Part shown: piece by piece, positions 1-10,554 of the stretch
How the letters are laid out: each line of letters starts with the position of its first letter
How positions within the stretch are numbered: position 1 is the first letter of the stretch
Source: Anaeramoeba flamelloides
Taxonomy: Eukaryota; Metamonada; Anaeramoebidae
Length of the DNA: 64,000 nt
Assembly: GCA_027625915.1 (NCBI GenBank)
Contig: JANTQA010000023.1
Coordinates: forward strand, 6,696,001-6,760,000
Direction: 5' to 3'
Program-made: the position numbers and the translations under genes
The notes under the pieces: model-generated
Told to the model about the DNA's origin: nothing
Databases searched by the model: none
What the model saw: only the letters and a program-made list of their open reading frames with translations

Positions 1-1915
1 TACACCACCTTAAAACATTTTCTATCATTTTTAAAGGGGAAAAGTGTTTTAAAAGTCTCAATACTTTGTAAAAGTCATGATTATTTTTTTTAAGGTGATT
101 TCAAAAAAATAATTTTTCATTTTTTCGTAATATTTATTTTGTCAATATAATGTGGATTAATCGCGATTTTATGATTTTTCTTACGATAAAGTAGGAACTA
201 ATCGAGATTTTTTCAGATTATCACGAATTTATTCCTAATATCATGATAATATATGTTATCATCAATACCTCTATTAATATTTTTTTTAATTCAAATATCC
301 TTTTTTTATGATTATTTTCATATGTTGGACAATCGTTAGGTTTTTTTGACTTTTTGAAATGTAAAGAAAATTTAATAAATTTTCGGTTTACATTCCAAAA
401 ATTAAAAAAAAACCGCCGTTAGCTTTTCCAGAATTTAAAAGAATTGAGTAAAATCTATGATTTTTCTCCATTCTTTTGAATTTTGGAAAAGCTAGGCACT
501 TGACGACACTCTACGACACGATCACAGAGAAAAGGATCCAAATCTTTTATAATCCCTAAATTATTTACTTTTTTTGCACAACTGACAAAATTTTGATTTA
601 TTTTAAAAAGTACATCAATTGTCTAAAATTACACATCATGATTTATGTAAAAAAAATTCAATTGTTAATATAAAGACATTTGAAAAAAGTGATAACAAAA
701 ATGTTTTTAATAAAGTCAGAAAAATATGGATATTGAAGTTTGCTGTTTATTTTCAAGATACTTTTGAAAACTTTTTTGTCACACTTTTTTAAAATTACTA
801 ATATAGGCTTATTTTTGAAAAATAAACAAAATAATGTTAAAAAAAAGAAAAAATTAATAGTTATCTCATGATTCTAATCTCATATCTTTAATAATTTTTT
901 TCAAAATAAATTAATTAAATAAAAACCAAGTATCTATTTATTCACAGCTAATGAAAATTAACAGATTTTAATTGTTGGATTTTGAATTTGACTAATAAAT
1001 CTATGTATTATAACCACAAATGGATTAATTATGTATTTTTTTAATTTGAATTACACGTGGGAGTTATTTAAAAGTTCTGAAATTGCTATTTTTGTTTCTC
1101 GTTCCAGACTCATATTTTACTCTGTAATATATCTAAATTGAATATTAAAAGCTATTTAGGGTATTTAAGAAAAACAAATTTATTTTGATTTTCTTTTTGT
1201 ATTTTTTGAAAAAGATAAATAATTTATTTTGCAAAATTTCTTTTTTTATTGCAAGATCGATAGTCACCAGGTAAAAATCTTTTATTATAATTATTGGTTA
1301 GTTTGATCAACCTCTTATAAAAATAATTTGATGAGTATTTGTCATTAATTAACAGTTCAAATCAAGAAGTGTATTATCACTAGGCTCCAATTCATATCAC
1401 AAAGCAATAAAATTGTAAAATTATAGACTTTTTCCCGAAAATCTAGCCTAATGGTGTTTATTGGTTTGATTTGGAAACAATCAACTTGCTATGTTTTAAG
1501 TTTGGCTTGGAAAAACGAAAAATATGATATTTTTCGAAGTGATAAAAGATGATATTGAGGAGTTTGAAGAACGACGATTAATATCATCTTAGCACCAGAG
1601 CAATATCATTATTTTTAGTCTGAAAGGGGGATCCAAAGTCAAGAATTATAAAGGTGACTGTTGAACAAATGAAACAATATGAGATGCTATTTATTTTTTC
1701 AACTCAGGATCTAACTCTACACAACAAAGACAAAAAAATTTATTTTGTTATTTTTCAAAGGTACTTTTGAAGAACTTGTTATCCAAAAGATCTCATTCTT
1801 TCAATGAATTATTAAAAGTATTAAAGTTAAATTTTTACATTTTCTTCATTGATGAGACAAAACTTGGTTTAAATTTTACAGAGACAAACTAGATCGTCCA
1901 TCCTTTCAATGAGAT
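1..1915. other. repeat-bearing region without a secure gene
   Basis: AT-rich sequence with no supported gene. It holds a copy of the composite AGGTTTTTTTGAG repeat at about 325-535. A scrap at about 1205-1300 resembles the 19.8 kb / 37.6 kb repeat (both share a TTTATTGCAAGAT block followed by AGTCAC.TGGTAAAAA). A short plus-strand open stretch at 1624-1770 (48 codons, no ATG at its start) reads as ordinary protein, with residues such as SRIIKVTVEQMKQYEMLF, and is left unassigned. The missing 3' half of the RasGEF gene could lie beyond base 1. Confidence 0.5.
325..535. repeat. composite AGGTTTTTTTGAG repeat, copy 1
   Basis: It contains the palindromic module GTTAGGTTTTTTTGAC...TTTTCGGTTTA, then the module AAAAGAATTGAGTAAAATC followed by its near-inverse, and ends in GGCACTTGACGACACTC. 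The same three modules recur at 6.5, 17.4, 27.8, 50.7, 56.2 and 63.5 kb. No coding capacity is seen. Confidence 0.7.
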
Positions 1916-2050
1916 CTATTTCCTCTTTTGTTCTCCGTTTGTCAGCCAATTCCCATGCGCACTATCAAACCTAAAAACCTGCACGCATTTCTTGGTGTTC
2001 TTAACAATGAATGATTTTGAACCTTCCTCTAAAATTTCTTGACTTGAGGT
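1916..2050 (-). pseudogene. orphan exon-like coding island
   Basis: On the minus strand 44 codons read as convincing globular protein, including FIVKNTKKCVQVFRFD and AHGNWLTNGEQ, in a mixed-composition patch that stands out from its surroundings. The frame then closes at TAG, but an overlapping frame continues with EEIDLIERMDDLVCL, so one frameshift would explain both. I do not recognise the family; a RanBP1-like or WH1-like strand (VFRFD..xGNW) is only a resemblance. It lies on the same strand as the RasGEF gene and downstream of its last visible exon, but does not look like a CDC25 domain. It is either a decayed gene fragment or an exon of an unseen gene. Confidence 0.35.
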
Positions 2051-2819
2051 AGTAAAAAAAATGTTTTTATTTTAATTTTTTTTTCTTGATTGATAATTTA
2101 TGTTTTTTTCTCATTTTGAAATTCTATTTATAAATGATCTATTCTTCTCTCTTTTTTCGAAGAAAAAAGAGACCAAACAATATTTTTTTTTTTTAAAAAT
2201 GATATTGATTTCTTTCTAACCAAAACCAAAAATGATGCTTGGATTTCGACATTCTTTTTAATCAAAGAAATGGAATTTATTCCATTTGCAAACATCACGC
2301 ATTAAATGATGGACTTTTTTTTTTGAACTCTATTTGAACTAATAATTTGGTTCTTTGACGAAATTATGTGTTCAAATAGATTAACAGTTGAGACGATCCG
2401 TCTTTTGGGATTTATGAGATTAACAAAGTCACAAAAAAAATTCGCAAAAAAATTAGTTAAAGTGTTCTAAAATAACTTTTAATAACATTTCTACAGAGTA
2501 ACCTATTAATAAAATATCTTATTTCACTTCAATTAATATTCCAAAAAAAGAAGATCAGTAAATTTTCCAATTTTGCCTAATTAACTAAATGATTTCCAAA
2601 ATCATTCCACATTAACTACAGTGCTATAGTAAACTTTTTTGAGGAACAATCACTTTCTTATCTGTCTTGATACAAATTTTATTTACTTACAATTTTCACA
2701 AATAAAATGTTGGAGTTTTTAAAAAAATATATAGCTCCATTATACATGAATTTTTTTCAAATGTCTCTATAATAAAAAATAAAAAAAAAAATAATATAAA
2801 TTAAGGATGTGAATTTTAC

Positions 2820-5800
2820 ATTAATTTGTGAAAAAAGTTTAAAATCAATAAGTGTAATTTGCCTTGCAATTTCTTCTTCATCTACATGTTCCAATTCAAG
2901 TTTTGGTGAAAAAATATTTTTTGGTGTAATGGGCATTGGTGCTGATTCATAGGACTTTTTGTCTTTACTGTTTTGCTTTCCTGATGTTTGTTGATTTATT
3001 ATAAAACGTAATTGTTTTGCTAAATTGCCACGATCATCCTTAATAAGTCTATTATCAATAAAATCAGAGATTTCAAGAAGCAGCCGTTCAGTAAAATCAG
3101 AGAAATGATCTTCAATCCATTTTTTTAATACAGCACAAACCCTATACTGTATTTTCTTCTTTTTGTCGTTATATTCTCTTTCATTCATATTTTTTTTAGG
3201 TACTTGATATCTTCGCAATAATTTAAATAATAGTTTTCCTGGAGTTGTAAATGATTGGTATGTTTGTAAAAATGTTTTGGCATAAAGCGGGTCTGAAATG
3301 GTTTCATGCGATAAATATTCAATAAGTTTATTTAGTGTTCCTGCAGATACCGTTTTTCTTGCTTTTTTATATTTTTATTTTTTAAATTTTTTTTTTTTTT
3401 ATTTTTATATTTTTGAAGTTTTTAGATTTTTGAAGTTTTAGTTTTTTTATTTTTTTTATTTTTAAAATGTTTTGCTCAAAATAAAAAAAATAAGTTTTGA
3501 TAAAAAATTCTTTTGAAATGGGTATTCAAATTAATTTTTTTGTCTTTAAATTTTTTATAAGATTAAAATATTAAAAAATTTTAATCAAGTTTAAAATAAA
3601 CTGAGATTCAAAAATTAGAAAACACTTTTTTTTATTTATTAATGTTTTTTTTTTTTTATTATTAAGGGTTTTTAGAGAAAATGAATGATATACAGCCATA
3701 AGATGTTCAGTGTATTTTTAATATTATTCCTGCTCAAAATGATATTAAATATTAAGAAAATAATTTACAAAATTAAAATTTTGGTTTTTCAATAAATTTT
3801 TGAAAGAGTTTAAGGGATATAAAATAAATAGAAAAATCATTTCATAATAAAAACTTTCCTTATTAAAATAATACTAATATTTTTTAATATTTTGAATAAA
3901 ACAATTTTTTGTGTTAACCAAAAGAATTATCTCAAAATTGAAAACAAAAAATCTTTGCATTAATATTTCTGGCAATAAAGACTATTTAGATTGTGTAATA
4001 ATAATGAAAATAGTACCAAAAAAACGGGGTAAAAACTTTTTATAATGTTTGAAATATAATGAATTTAATAATTGTCTTTTTCAAAAAAAATGGAAAAAAT
4101 AAATTTGATCTCTTTTCCTGAAAAAAAAATTTTCTTTTCTACTTTTCTTGTTCGATCAGAATTTTTTGAAATTTCTGGATAGACAAAATTTGTAAGTACA
4201 AAATATCACCAATAATATATTTTAAATTTTTGCCTTGTTGGTGTGAAAGACTGATCCTTTAACAATAAATCCTCACTCAAAAATTTTAGGCATAATATCT
4301 TTTTGTTTTGATTCATAATTATTTATATTGTGTAAGTATTGTAAATGAGAGTTAATTGTTAAGATTTCAATCAGATCGTGGTTCTAATTTGATATTTCTT
4401 AGAGAATTAATTTAATAAATTTTTTTTTTTTTTCAAATTGAATTTTGATGTCTAAAATTATGAATTGAAATTTACTTTTTTGTAAATGGGAGATATTTCA
4501 TTTTCTTGAACAATAAAATTTAAATCTCAAATTTTGAAAATTACCCCATTTAATTTCTAGAATTCTAAAATTCGAATTAATTTTAAATTATAAAAATTAG
4601 AAAAAAAGAGTTAATAAGCACTATGATTTTAAATATTGATGTATGAATAAAAAATTATTTATTGCTTTTTTTTTGAAATTTTAGATCATTTGTACCCATT
4701 CAACATAGAAATCACAAAAACATCGACATACGTGGAAATAAATTATCTCTATTTAAAGGGGTGTTTGAAATATTCTCGAAAATACCCGAAAATCGAAAAT
4801 ACCCGAAAATTTTTTAATCACATAAAAACACGTTATGGACAACTTCCAAGATAACACTGGTGTCAATGTGCCCCGTTTAACGGTAAAATAACAATTTTAC
4901 TTTCAGACAAATTTTTTTTTTTTTGAATTTTCTACTTTAAACTACTCTAAAGAGGTTTTGGTACCTTTTGAGTATATTTGTGTAATTGTTGGTTCTTATT
5001 AGGGTAAGTGTATAATTATGCCAGGGTATTGGTAAGGGTTTTGTTGGTATGTTTTGGTTAAACCAGTTCCTTTTATGGAATGGGAAGTTAAATAAAGTTT
5101 GTCTTGTGTCACCTTATGTTGGATATGGGTATGTGTTGCACGGTTAGATATTACTCGGTTATTTTTTGATTGTATTTAATATTACAAAATTATGGGTAAT
5201 GATAAACAATTAGAAATTTTCAATTCAAGTGCATTTTCTCTCATTTAGTTAATACCATTCCGAAATGATCCGAAATGTTATAGTCACCTAGGATACTTAT
5301 TCCTTTCACACAAAATGGGTTGAATACCATTTCCTAAAATTTAATTTTTTTGAATTTTGATATTTTCAGTAAAAAAAAATTTTTTTCGAAAATAAAAGCC
5401 AAAGTTACCTTTATACTGAGTATATTGGCACCAGTGTTCCATAGAAGTTGTTTTAAAAGTGTTTTTTCCAGGTTAAAAAATTTTCGAGTATTTTCGGGAA
5501 TATTTGATAGATTCATTTAAAGAAATAAATTTTCATTAAAAGAATTTTGTGAGCAAATGCATTATATTTCTGGTATGCAAGTATGACAATTTCTTAAATA
5601 CTTTTAATAAGATAAAAGCAAATAATCAAAGAGAAAATTATCAAAACTGTTATTATAATGATTGATATAGCAAAATGTTTTGATTCAATTAATTTTAAAA
5701 TAATTAGTAATTTTTCATAAAAAAATTTATTTTGATTAAAATTATGAAAAATTTTTTATTAAAATATTGTCAAGGAGAAGGTCTTGGTATATTCCAAGCA

Positions 5801-8800
5801 GATCCTTTGTTACCTATTTTATTAGCTATATTTTCCCATTTGTTTTTATTAAAAATTCTACCATTAAACAGACCATTGTCAAATGTTTGCAGATGATTTA
5901 ATCTTAATTATAAAGGGAAATGAAAATTATTTAATTCAAGCATTAAATTTAATTTATGAAATTATTATTCAATTTGGATGAAAATATAATAAATATAAAG
6001 CAGTTATATTCAAAAGATTTAAAAAAAACTAAATATTTGGGTATTTATTTGGAAAAAATTTCACATATAGTCTATAATTTTAAAAAATCTAATGAGACGT
6101 TTAATAGCTGTAAACAATCATTATATAATAATTTTCTTAATAATAACTTAAAAATAAGAAAAATTAAATTATTTATATCAAGTCAATTAGCATATGAGTT
6201 CGAAATTTTTCATTATGAAATAAAAAATTTAAATTGTTTAAAATCTTAGATTTATTCATGTATTACTGGAATATGCTAAAATAAACAGAAACACACCAAT
6301 TCTTGTTTAGAAAATAGAATTCAAAATTCGAAAATTTGGTAATTTCAATAAATAAAAAAAAATTTAAATTCAAAAAAAATTAAAAAATTTATCTCTTCCT
6401 TTTTTAGAAAAATTAATAAAATTCAATCAAGGAACAAATAATAAAATCTACTGGAATTCAAAAGATTTAATTGAACTAAAAATTTAAATCTATAAGTACA
6501 CATATAATGAATTATTGGTTTTTAATAGTTGGAAACGTTGTTAGGTTTTCTTGAGTTTTCTGTTTTATTTGTTAAGTGTTCTAGGTTTTTTTGAGGTTTT
6601 CTATTTTATTTGTGAAGTGTATTAGGTTTTTTTGAGTTTTCTATTTATTCGGAACATCTATAGATTTTCGTTAGGTTTTTTTGAGTTTTCTATTTATTTG
6701 TGAAGTGTTCTAGGTTTTTTTGACTTTTTGAAATAAACAGAAAATTTTAATAAATTTTCGTTTCTTTCGAAAAGTAAAAAAAACTTAACGAAAATCTATT
6801 GATTTTCCAAATAAAACATAAAACCTCAAGAAAATCAAGGCACTTGACGACACTCGACGGAATTTACTACACCTTAATAAAAAAAATAAAAATTCTTTGT
6901 TTAAAACCCAAAGATATTCAAGTTATCCCACAAGCTCAACAATTCTAAAATTCAGTACATTTACTAATTTCTTTAATAGATTTTCCTATGTAATCAATAA
7001 TAATAAAATTAAATTTTATCCTTTATCGTTAAAATATGAACAAAAAGAAAAAAAAAAGAAAATATTAATCATTTTTTATGGATATGTTCTCCCCAGTGTA
7101 AAATGATCGATTAATATTTCTAAAAAAATTAAAAGAAAAATATCTTAATGAACTTATTTTAAACCAAGACAGTTTGAAATTATTTTTGTTAATTAATAAT
7201 CGTGAAATCTATGATTTTACGCTTAAATTTTATATAAGGAAATTTAATGTTAAGAAAATTTAGAATGTAATTTACACTTTTTCAATAAATTAAAACAAAA
7301 AAAAATATTAATTTTTTTATAGTTCCTGAATAGTATTTTTTATTTGATATTTGTTCATTGATTTAAATATGTTAAATTCGATTTTTTTTTATTTTTTAAT
7401 TACAACAAACTTTTTAAATTTTTTTGTTTTTTTTATCGCAAATTTTAATTTTTCAAATCAAAAATTTGATTTAAATTTAATTAAGAGACAAAAAAAGAAA
7501 AGAAAATTTTGAATTTATTATTTTACTGGAATTAGTGAGAAGATATATATAAAATATATAGATTCAATTTTTTCTTTTTATTGATATTTAAATTTTTTCG
7601 CAAAAAAAAAAAAATAATAAATAAATTTTGAGTTTTCTCTTCAAAAGAAAGGAATTGAAATTGTTTTTTTATTTAATTATTAAGTGGTGTTTCTAAAACT
7701 GATAAGAGATTTTGATGAAAAAAAAAGAAAAAAAAATAGTGTTGTGTTTGCAAAACAAATTTTCGTATTTTAAATGTCTTTACCAACATTTTGTTTTTAA
7801 CTTTCTCATTGATCCTTTAAGAAATCATCAAGAAAATTCCAATTTACTTTTTAATATTTTTACGATGGTAGGGAACTGGAAAAATAGTTTTTTTCATGAA
7901 ATGTTTGAAAATTTTTACTCTTTGATCTGAAAATCCAAACAGAGACTGAAAAAAGAATTGTATAAAATATGTAAAACTTTATATTAATTTATTATTTTGT
8001 ATAGTTTAATTTGTTTTTTTTTAGCAATTAGAATCTTTGTTTATCTTTTAATTTTAATTTGTTTCCAATTCGTTATTTGTAATTTTTTTTCTTGAGATTG
8101 TTGTTTAATTTTTGGATTTGTGAGAAAATATCAAAATTAAAAAAAATTAATTTCATCAAAAATGTTCCAAAAAATATAAAGTTTTCTGGTATGGTTGATA
8201 AAGGTGTAAATTCTTTACTTTTTGAAAATAAGTATTTTTTCGGGCAAGTGATATGCTTTGTATTATTTCTTTAAAGTGTGAATACATAACACAAAGACGA
8301 TTTATGGATCGAATTTTTCAGAAAAAAATTCATAATGTTGATTTTTTTCTTGAATTTGTGCAAAAGATTTCAGTTCTGTGAAGTGGAAATGATGTTAATA
8401 ATAAATAGATCTTAACTCAAAATAATTCAAGACAAGTCTTGTTATTATTGTTAGAAAGATTCAAAAAGACACTATGCACTTCATTGGTTGCATGATAAAT
8501 GTGATGTGTTTTTTCACAAAGACTGTTTTAATAATGTACATTTTTTGAAAACACAATTTATTGAAAAAAAAAAGAAAGAAATTTTTTTATTTTCTTTTTT
8601 TCTTTGAACTTTTTATCATTGATCTGATCCATCAGCATGTTTATTAGAGGTTATATAGTTGATAGGCGATGATATTTTTCAAATAATGGAAAAAGTAATT
8701 ATTTCCAAAAAGCGTCAATCATTTCTGGAATGACACATATCAAAAAAAATTTTTGTAACATTTTTTTAAATGAATTTTTTCAGTAATTTTCAAAAAGTGA

Positions 8801-9831
8801 AAACTTGTATTTAAAAGAAAACAAGCAAATTAAATCTTTTCACAAACGAAAGTGACAAGCAAAAGACTGTTTATCAATATCCGTAATTGATACGTGATTC
8901 TTTAAAAAAGCAATCATGTAAAAACTTTTTGAAAACAGCTATATTTGTCGGATTATTATCATTGAAAAATAGAATAGCATTAGGTTGTTTAGGAAATTGG
9001 TTTGAAAGACCTTCACAATTTTGACAAATAAAAAATTTACTTTTGGGTTGCCTTAATTATTAGTCGGTTATCTTGTAAAATTAATGGGTTAATTCTGAAA
9101 ATTTTTTACTTGTTTTTATAGAAATATTATTTGATTTTACAAGAATTAGGTTCAAAACAAATTTAGGTGGACTTCCACGGAAAAAACAATTATAAATACA
9201 TTGAAAAACAAAGAAATAACGATACACCTATTTTCAAAAAGTGGAAACTTTTCTCTTAAAAAAGTTTTCTCTTTTTGGAAACAAAGCGAAAATACAAAAA
9301 AAAAAAAAAAAAAACAATAAATTGAATACATACATCCCTCTTCATCGAAAATAATGTTTTTGTTTGAAGAAACAGATTCGTCCCAAATATCAACGTCTAT
9401 TTGAGACTCATCTTCATCAAGATCTTCATCATCAAAATATCCTGCCAGGTCGTTGTCAACAAGTTCAACTTCTGGATCTTCAATAAGTTCCATCGATCTT
9501 GAGCCCTCGTAAGAAAGTTGTAAATCCCAAACCTTGTCAACGTCCTTTATACCAACATACAAAAGAGACATTAGGTTAGACTCCTCATGAGTTGGACCTT
9601 GCTCAAAATTTAATTTACTTTCATCCTCAAGTGAATTTAAGGTTTCGTTGTAACCCATTAATTCTAAATGTTGCATCATTAATTGGATTAGGATTTCTTT
9701 AGAAAAACTATCACGGGACTCAGTTTGGCTTTTCCTTAAAAGAGTTCCAAAGCTGTGTTGTATGATTTTTGAGGAAAAGAAAGAACATTTCACAAAGGAA
9801 AAGTTGATTGATTAATTAATAAAAAAAGAAA

Positions 9832-9863
<32 letters not shown>

Positions 9864-10554
9864 GAAAAAGAAAAAGAGAAAGACCAAGAGAAAGAAAAGA
9901 AAAGAAAAGAAAGGTAAGCAAAAATTGTAAATTTTATTCGATTTGTTTAGATATTGTTTTTTGGTTTTAATTAAAAGGTTAAAGAGTTAGTAAATCGTGT
10001 AAAATTCAGAATAGTACAATACTTTTGATTAAGGAATTTTTTAATAAAAAAAAAAAGATCTTTTACTTCATTTTAGTTTCCCAAAAAATTTGGAAAACCA
10101 AAGAGAAAAAAATATAATTACCTTGGTTTTTTTGTAACTGGTGTTAGTTTTTCCCGAAGTTCCAAAACACCAGGGTGTTTTTTCATAATGTGTGTTAACC
10201 ATTCTGTTTTTTCAAGTTCTTTTTCTTTTTTAGTTGGAAAGTTTAGTTTTTGTTTTAATATGTTGATTACCAACAAAAAGGAAGATGTTCAGTATTTTTT
10301 TTTATTTTATTTGTAAAAAATAAATAAAAAAAAAGAGAAAAAGAGATAAAAAAGTACAAACCTTCCACTTCTGTTGTTTCTTCTTCGGTGTGTGTTTCAT
10401 AATCACTTTCACCAATACTGTCCCTAGATAATCTTTTTTTGTCCTTTGGATCTGGTGTTAGTAGCTCTGTTTTCTTTTTTTTTTTGGGCGGTGCAGGAAG
10501 TTTGGCAAGAGTTTCTAATTTTAGCTCACGTGTTAAAACAATTGTTTGTGACAT
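2820..10554 (-). CDS. Ras guanine-nucleotide exchange factor, LisH-REM part (partial)
   Basis: Predicted exons on the minus strand: 10554-10362, 10203-10122, 9752-9330 and 3357-2820. All junctions are GT-AG and in phase, giving 412 codons that end in frame at the last donor. The ATG at 10554 opens MSQTIVLTRELK. Residues ~75-105 carry the stretch KLTPVTKKPSFGTLLRKSQ. A LisH dimerisation motif follows at ~109-139 (ILIQLMMQHLELMGYN), then an acidic region. Exon 4 encodes the REM (RasGEF N-terminal) domain, with SAGTLNKLIEYL, FLQTYQSFTTP and IQYRVCAVLKKWIEDHF. The last residues, EIARQITLIDFKLFSQIN, are the usual entry into the CDC25 catalytic domain, which is absent. Known family role: RasGEFs load GTP on Ras at membranes, and LisH-containing forms are common in amoebae. 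After the donor at 2819 the first good acceptor gives only eight more codons and a stop. Either the catalytic exons lie beyond base 1 or the gene is truncated. The intron 9329-3358 is nearly 6 kb and full of repeats, so a broken gene is possible. Confidence 0.8.
4240..4470. repeat. partial copy of the 62.8 kb inverted-repeat element
   Basis: The run from TTTAACAATAAATCCTCACT through the ATTTATATTGTGTAAGTATTG-like block to TTGAATTTTGATGTCTAAAA matches the interior and inner arms of the element at 62776-63220 in the same order. The outer arms seen there were not recognised here, so this copy is internal or heavily decayed. Confidence 0.5.
4749..5515. mobile_element. non-coding DNA element with ~110-bp imperfect inverted ends
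   Basis: The left end runs GTTTGAAATATTCTCGAAAA, then ATACCCGAAAATTTTTTAA, then CAACTTCCAAGATAACACTG. The reverse complement of the right end has the same order: ATCAAATATTCCCGAAAATA, AAAATTTTTTAACCTGG, CAACTTCTATGGAACACTGG. The arms differ at many sites, which suggests age. The ~550-bp interior shows no transposase. The class is unknown; it could be a non-autonomous DNA transposon or a fold-back element. Confidence 0.5.
5640..7330 (+). mobile_element. decayed LINE-like reverse transcriptase
   Basis: In the plus frames one finds, in the right order, the RT motifs AKCFDSINFKIISN (motif A type), GEGLGIFQADPLLPILLAI (the G-Q-DP-SP region), MFADDLILI (the catalytic FADD box) and KYLGIYL (thumb). 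They are separated by several stops and frame changes. The stretch 5956-6249 stays open for 97 codons across the thumb region. Near the 3' end (7110-7262) the translation FLLINNREIYDFTLKF matches minus-strand tails at 43.8 and 50.1 kb. A composite repeat (6525-6866) lies inside it. No intact ORF or target-site duplication was identified. The motifs fit a non-LTR element, but the clade cannot be told. Confidence 0.65.
6525..6866. repeat. composite AGGTTTTTTTGAG repeat, copy 2
   Basis: Three or four tandem units of about 45-60 bp, each built on TAGGTTTTTTTGAGTTTTCT followed by ATTTATTTGTGAAGTGTTCT, run into the long palindrome (GACTTTTTGAAATAAACAG ... CGAAAAGTAAAAAAAAC) and end at GGCACTTGACGACACTCGAC. 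It sits within the LINE remains. Confidence 0.7.
8416..8600 (+). mobile_element. piggyBac-like C-terminal zinc-finger fragment (tentative)
   Basis: One frame reads KSCYYC, a stop, then KDSKRHYALHWLHDKCDVFF followed by HKDCFNNVHF. The C-x2-C ... K-C-x-V ... C-F ... H layout resembles the Cys-rich tail of piggyBac transposases (DDE_Tnp_1_7 family). Open pieces just upstream (7712-7930 and 8092-8274) may be further decayed parts, but no DDD catalytic motif was recognised. One stop breaks the Cys cluster. It could equally be a scrap of another zinc-binding gene. Confidence 0.3.
9826..9905. repeat. AAAAAG hexamer-like purine run
   Basis: About 80 bp of imperfect (A4-5 G)n with GAGAAAG interruptions, lying in RasGEF intron 2 (10121-9753). 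On the gene's strand it is a long pyrimidine tract upstream of the exon 3 acceptor, where it could serve splice-site recognition. Confidence 0.7.

Larger units (their letters stand above)
3358..9329 (-). other. giant repeat-filled intron of the RasGEF gene
   Basis: The donor after ...DEEGCI (phase 2) joins the acceptor GCAAG before KTVSAGTLNKL. The phase fits and the joined protein reads straight into the REM domain. The 5972-bp interval holds poly-T tracts, a piece of the 62.8 kb inverted-repeat element (~4240-4470), an element with inverted ends (4749-5515), a decayed LINE (~5640-7330), a composite repeat (6525-6866) and a piggyBac-like zinc-finger scrap (~8416-8600). The ordinary introns seen here are 47-560 bp, so this one has grown by insertion. 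Confidence 0.6.
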
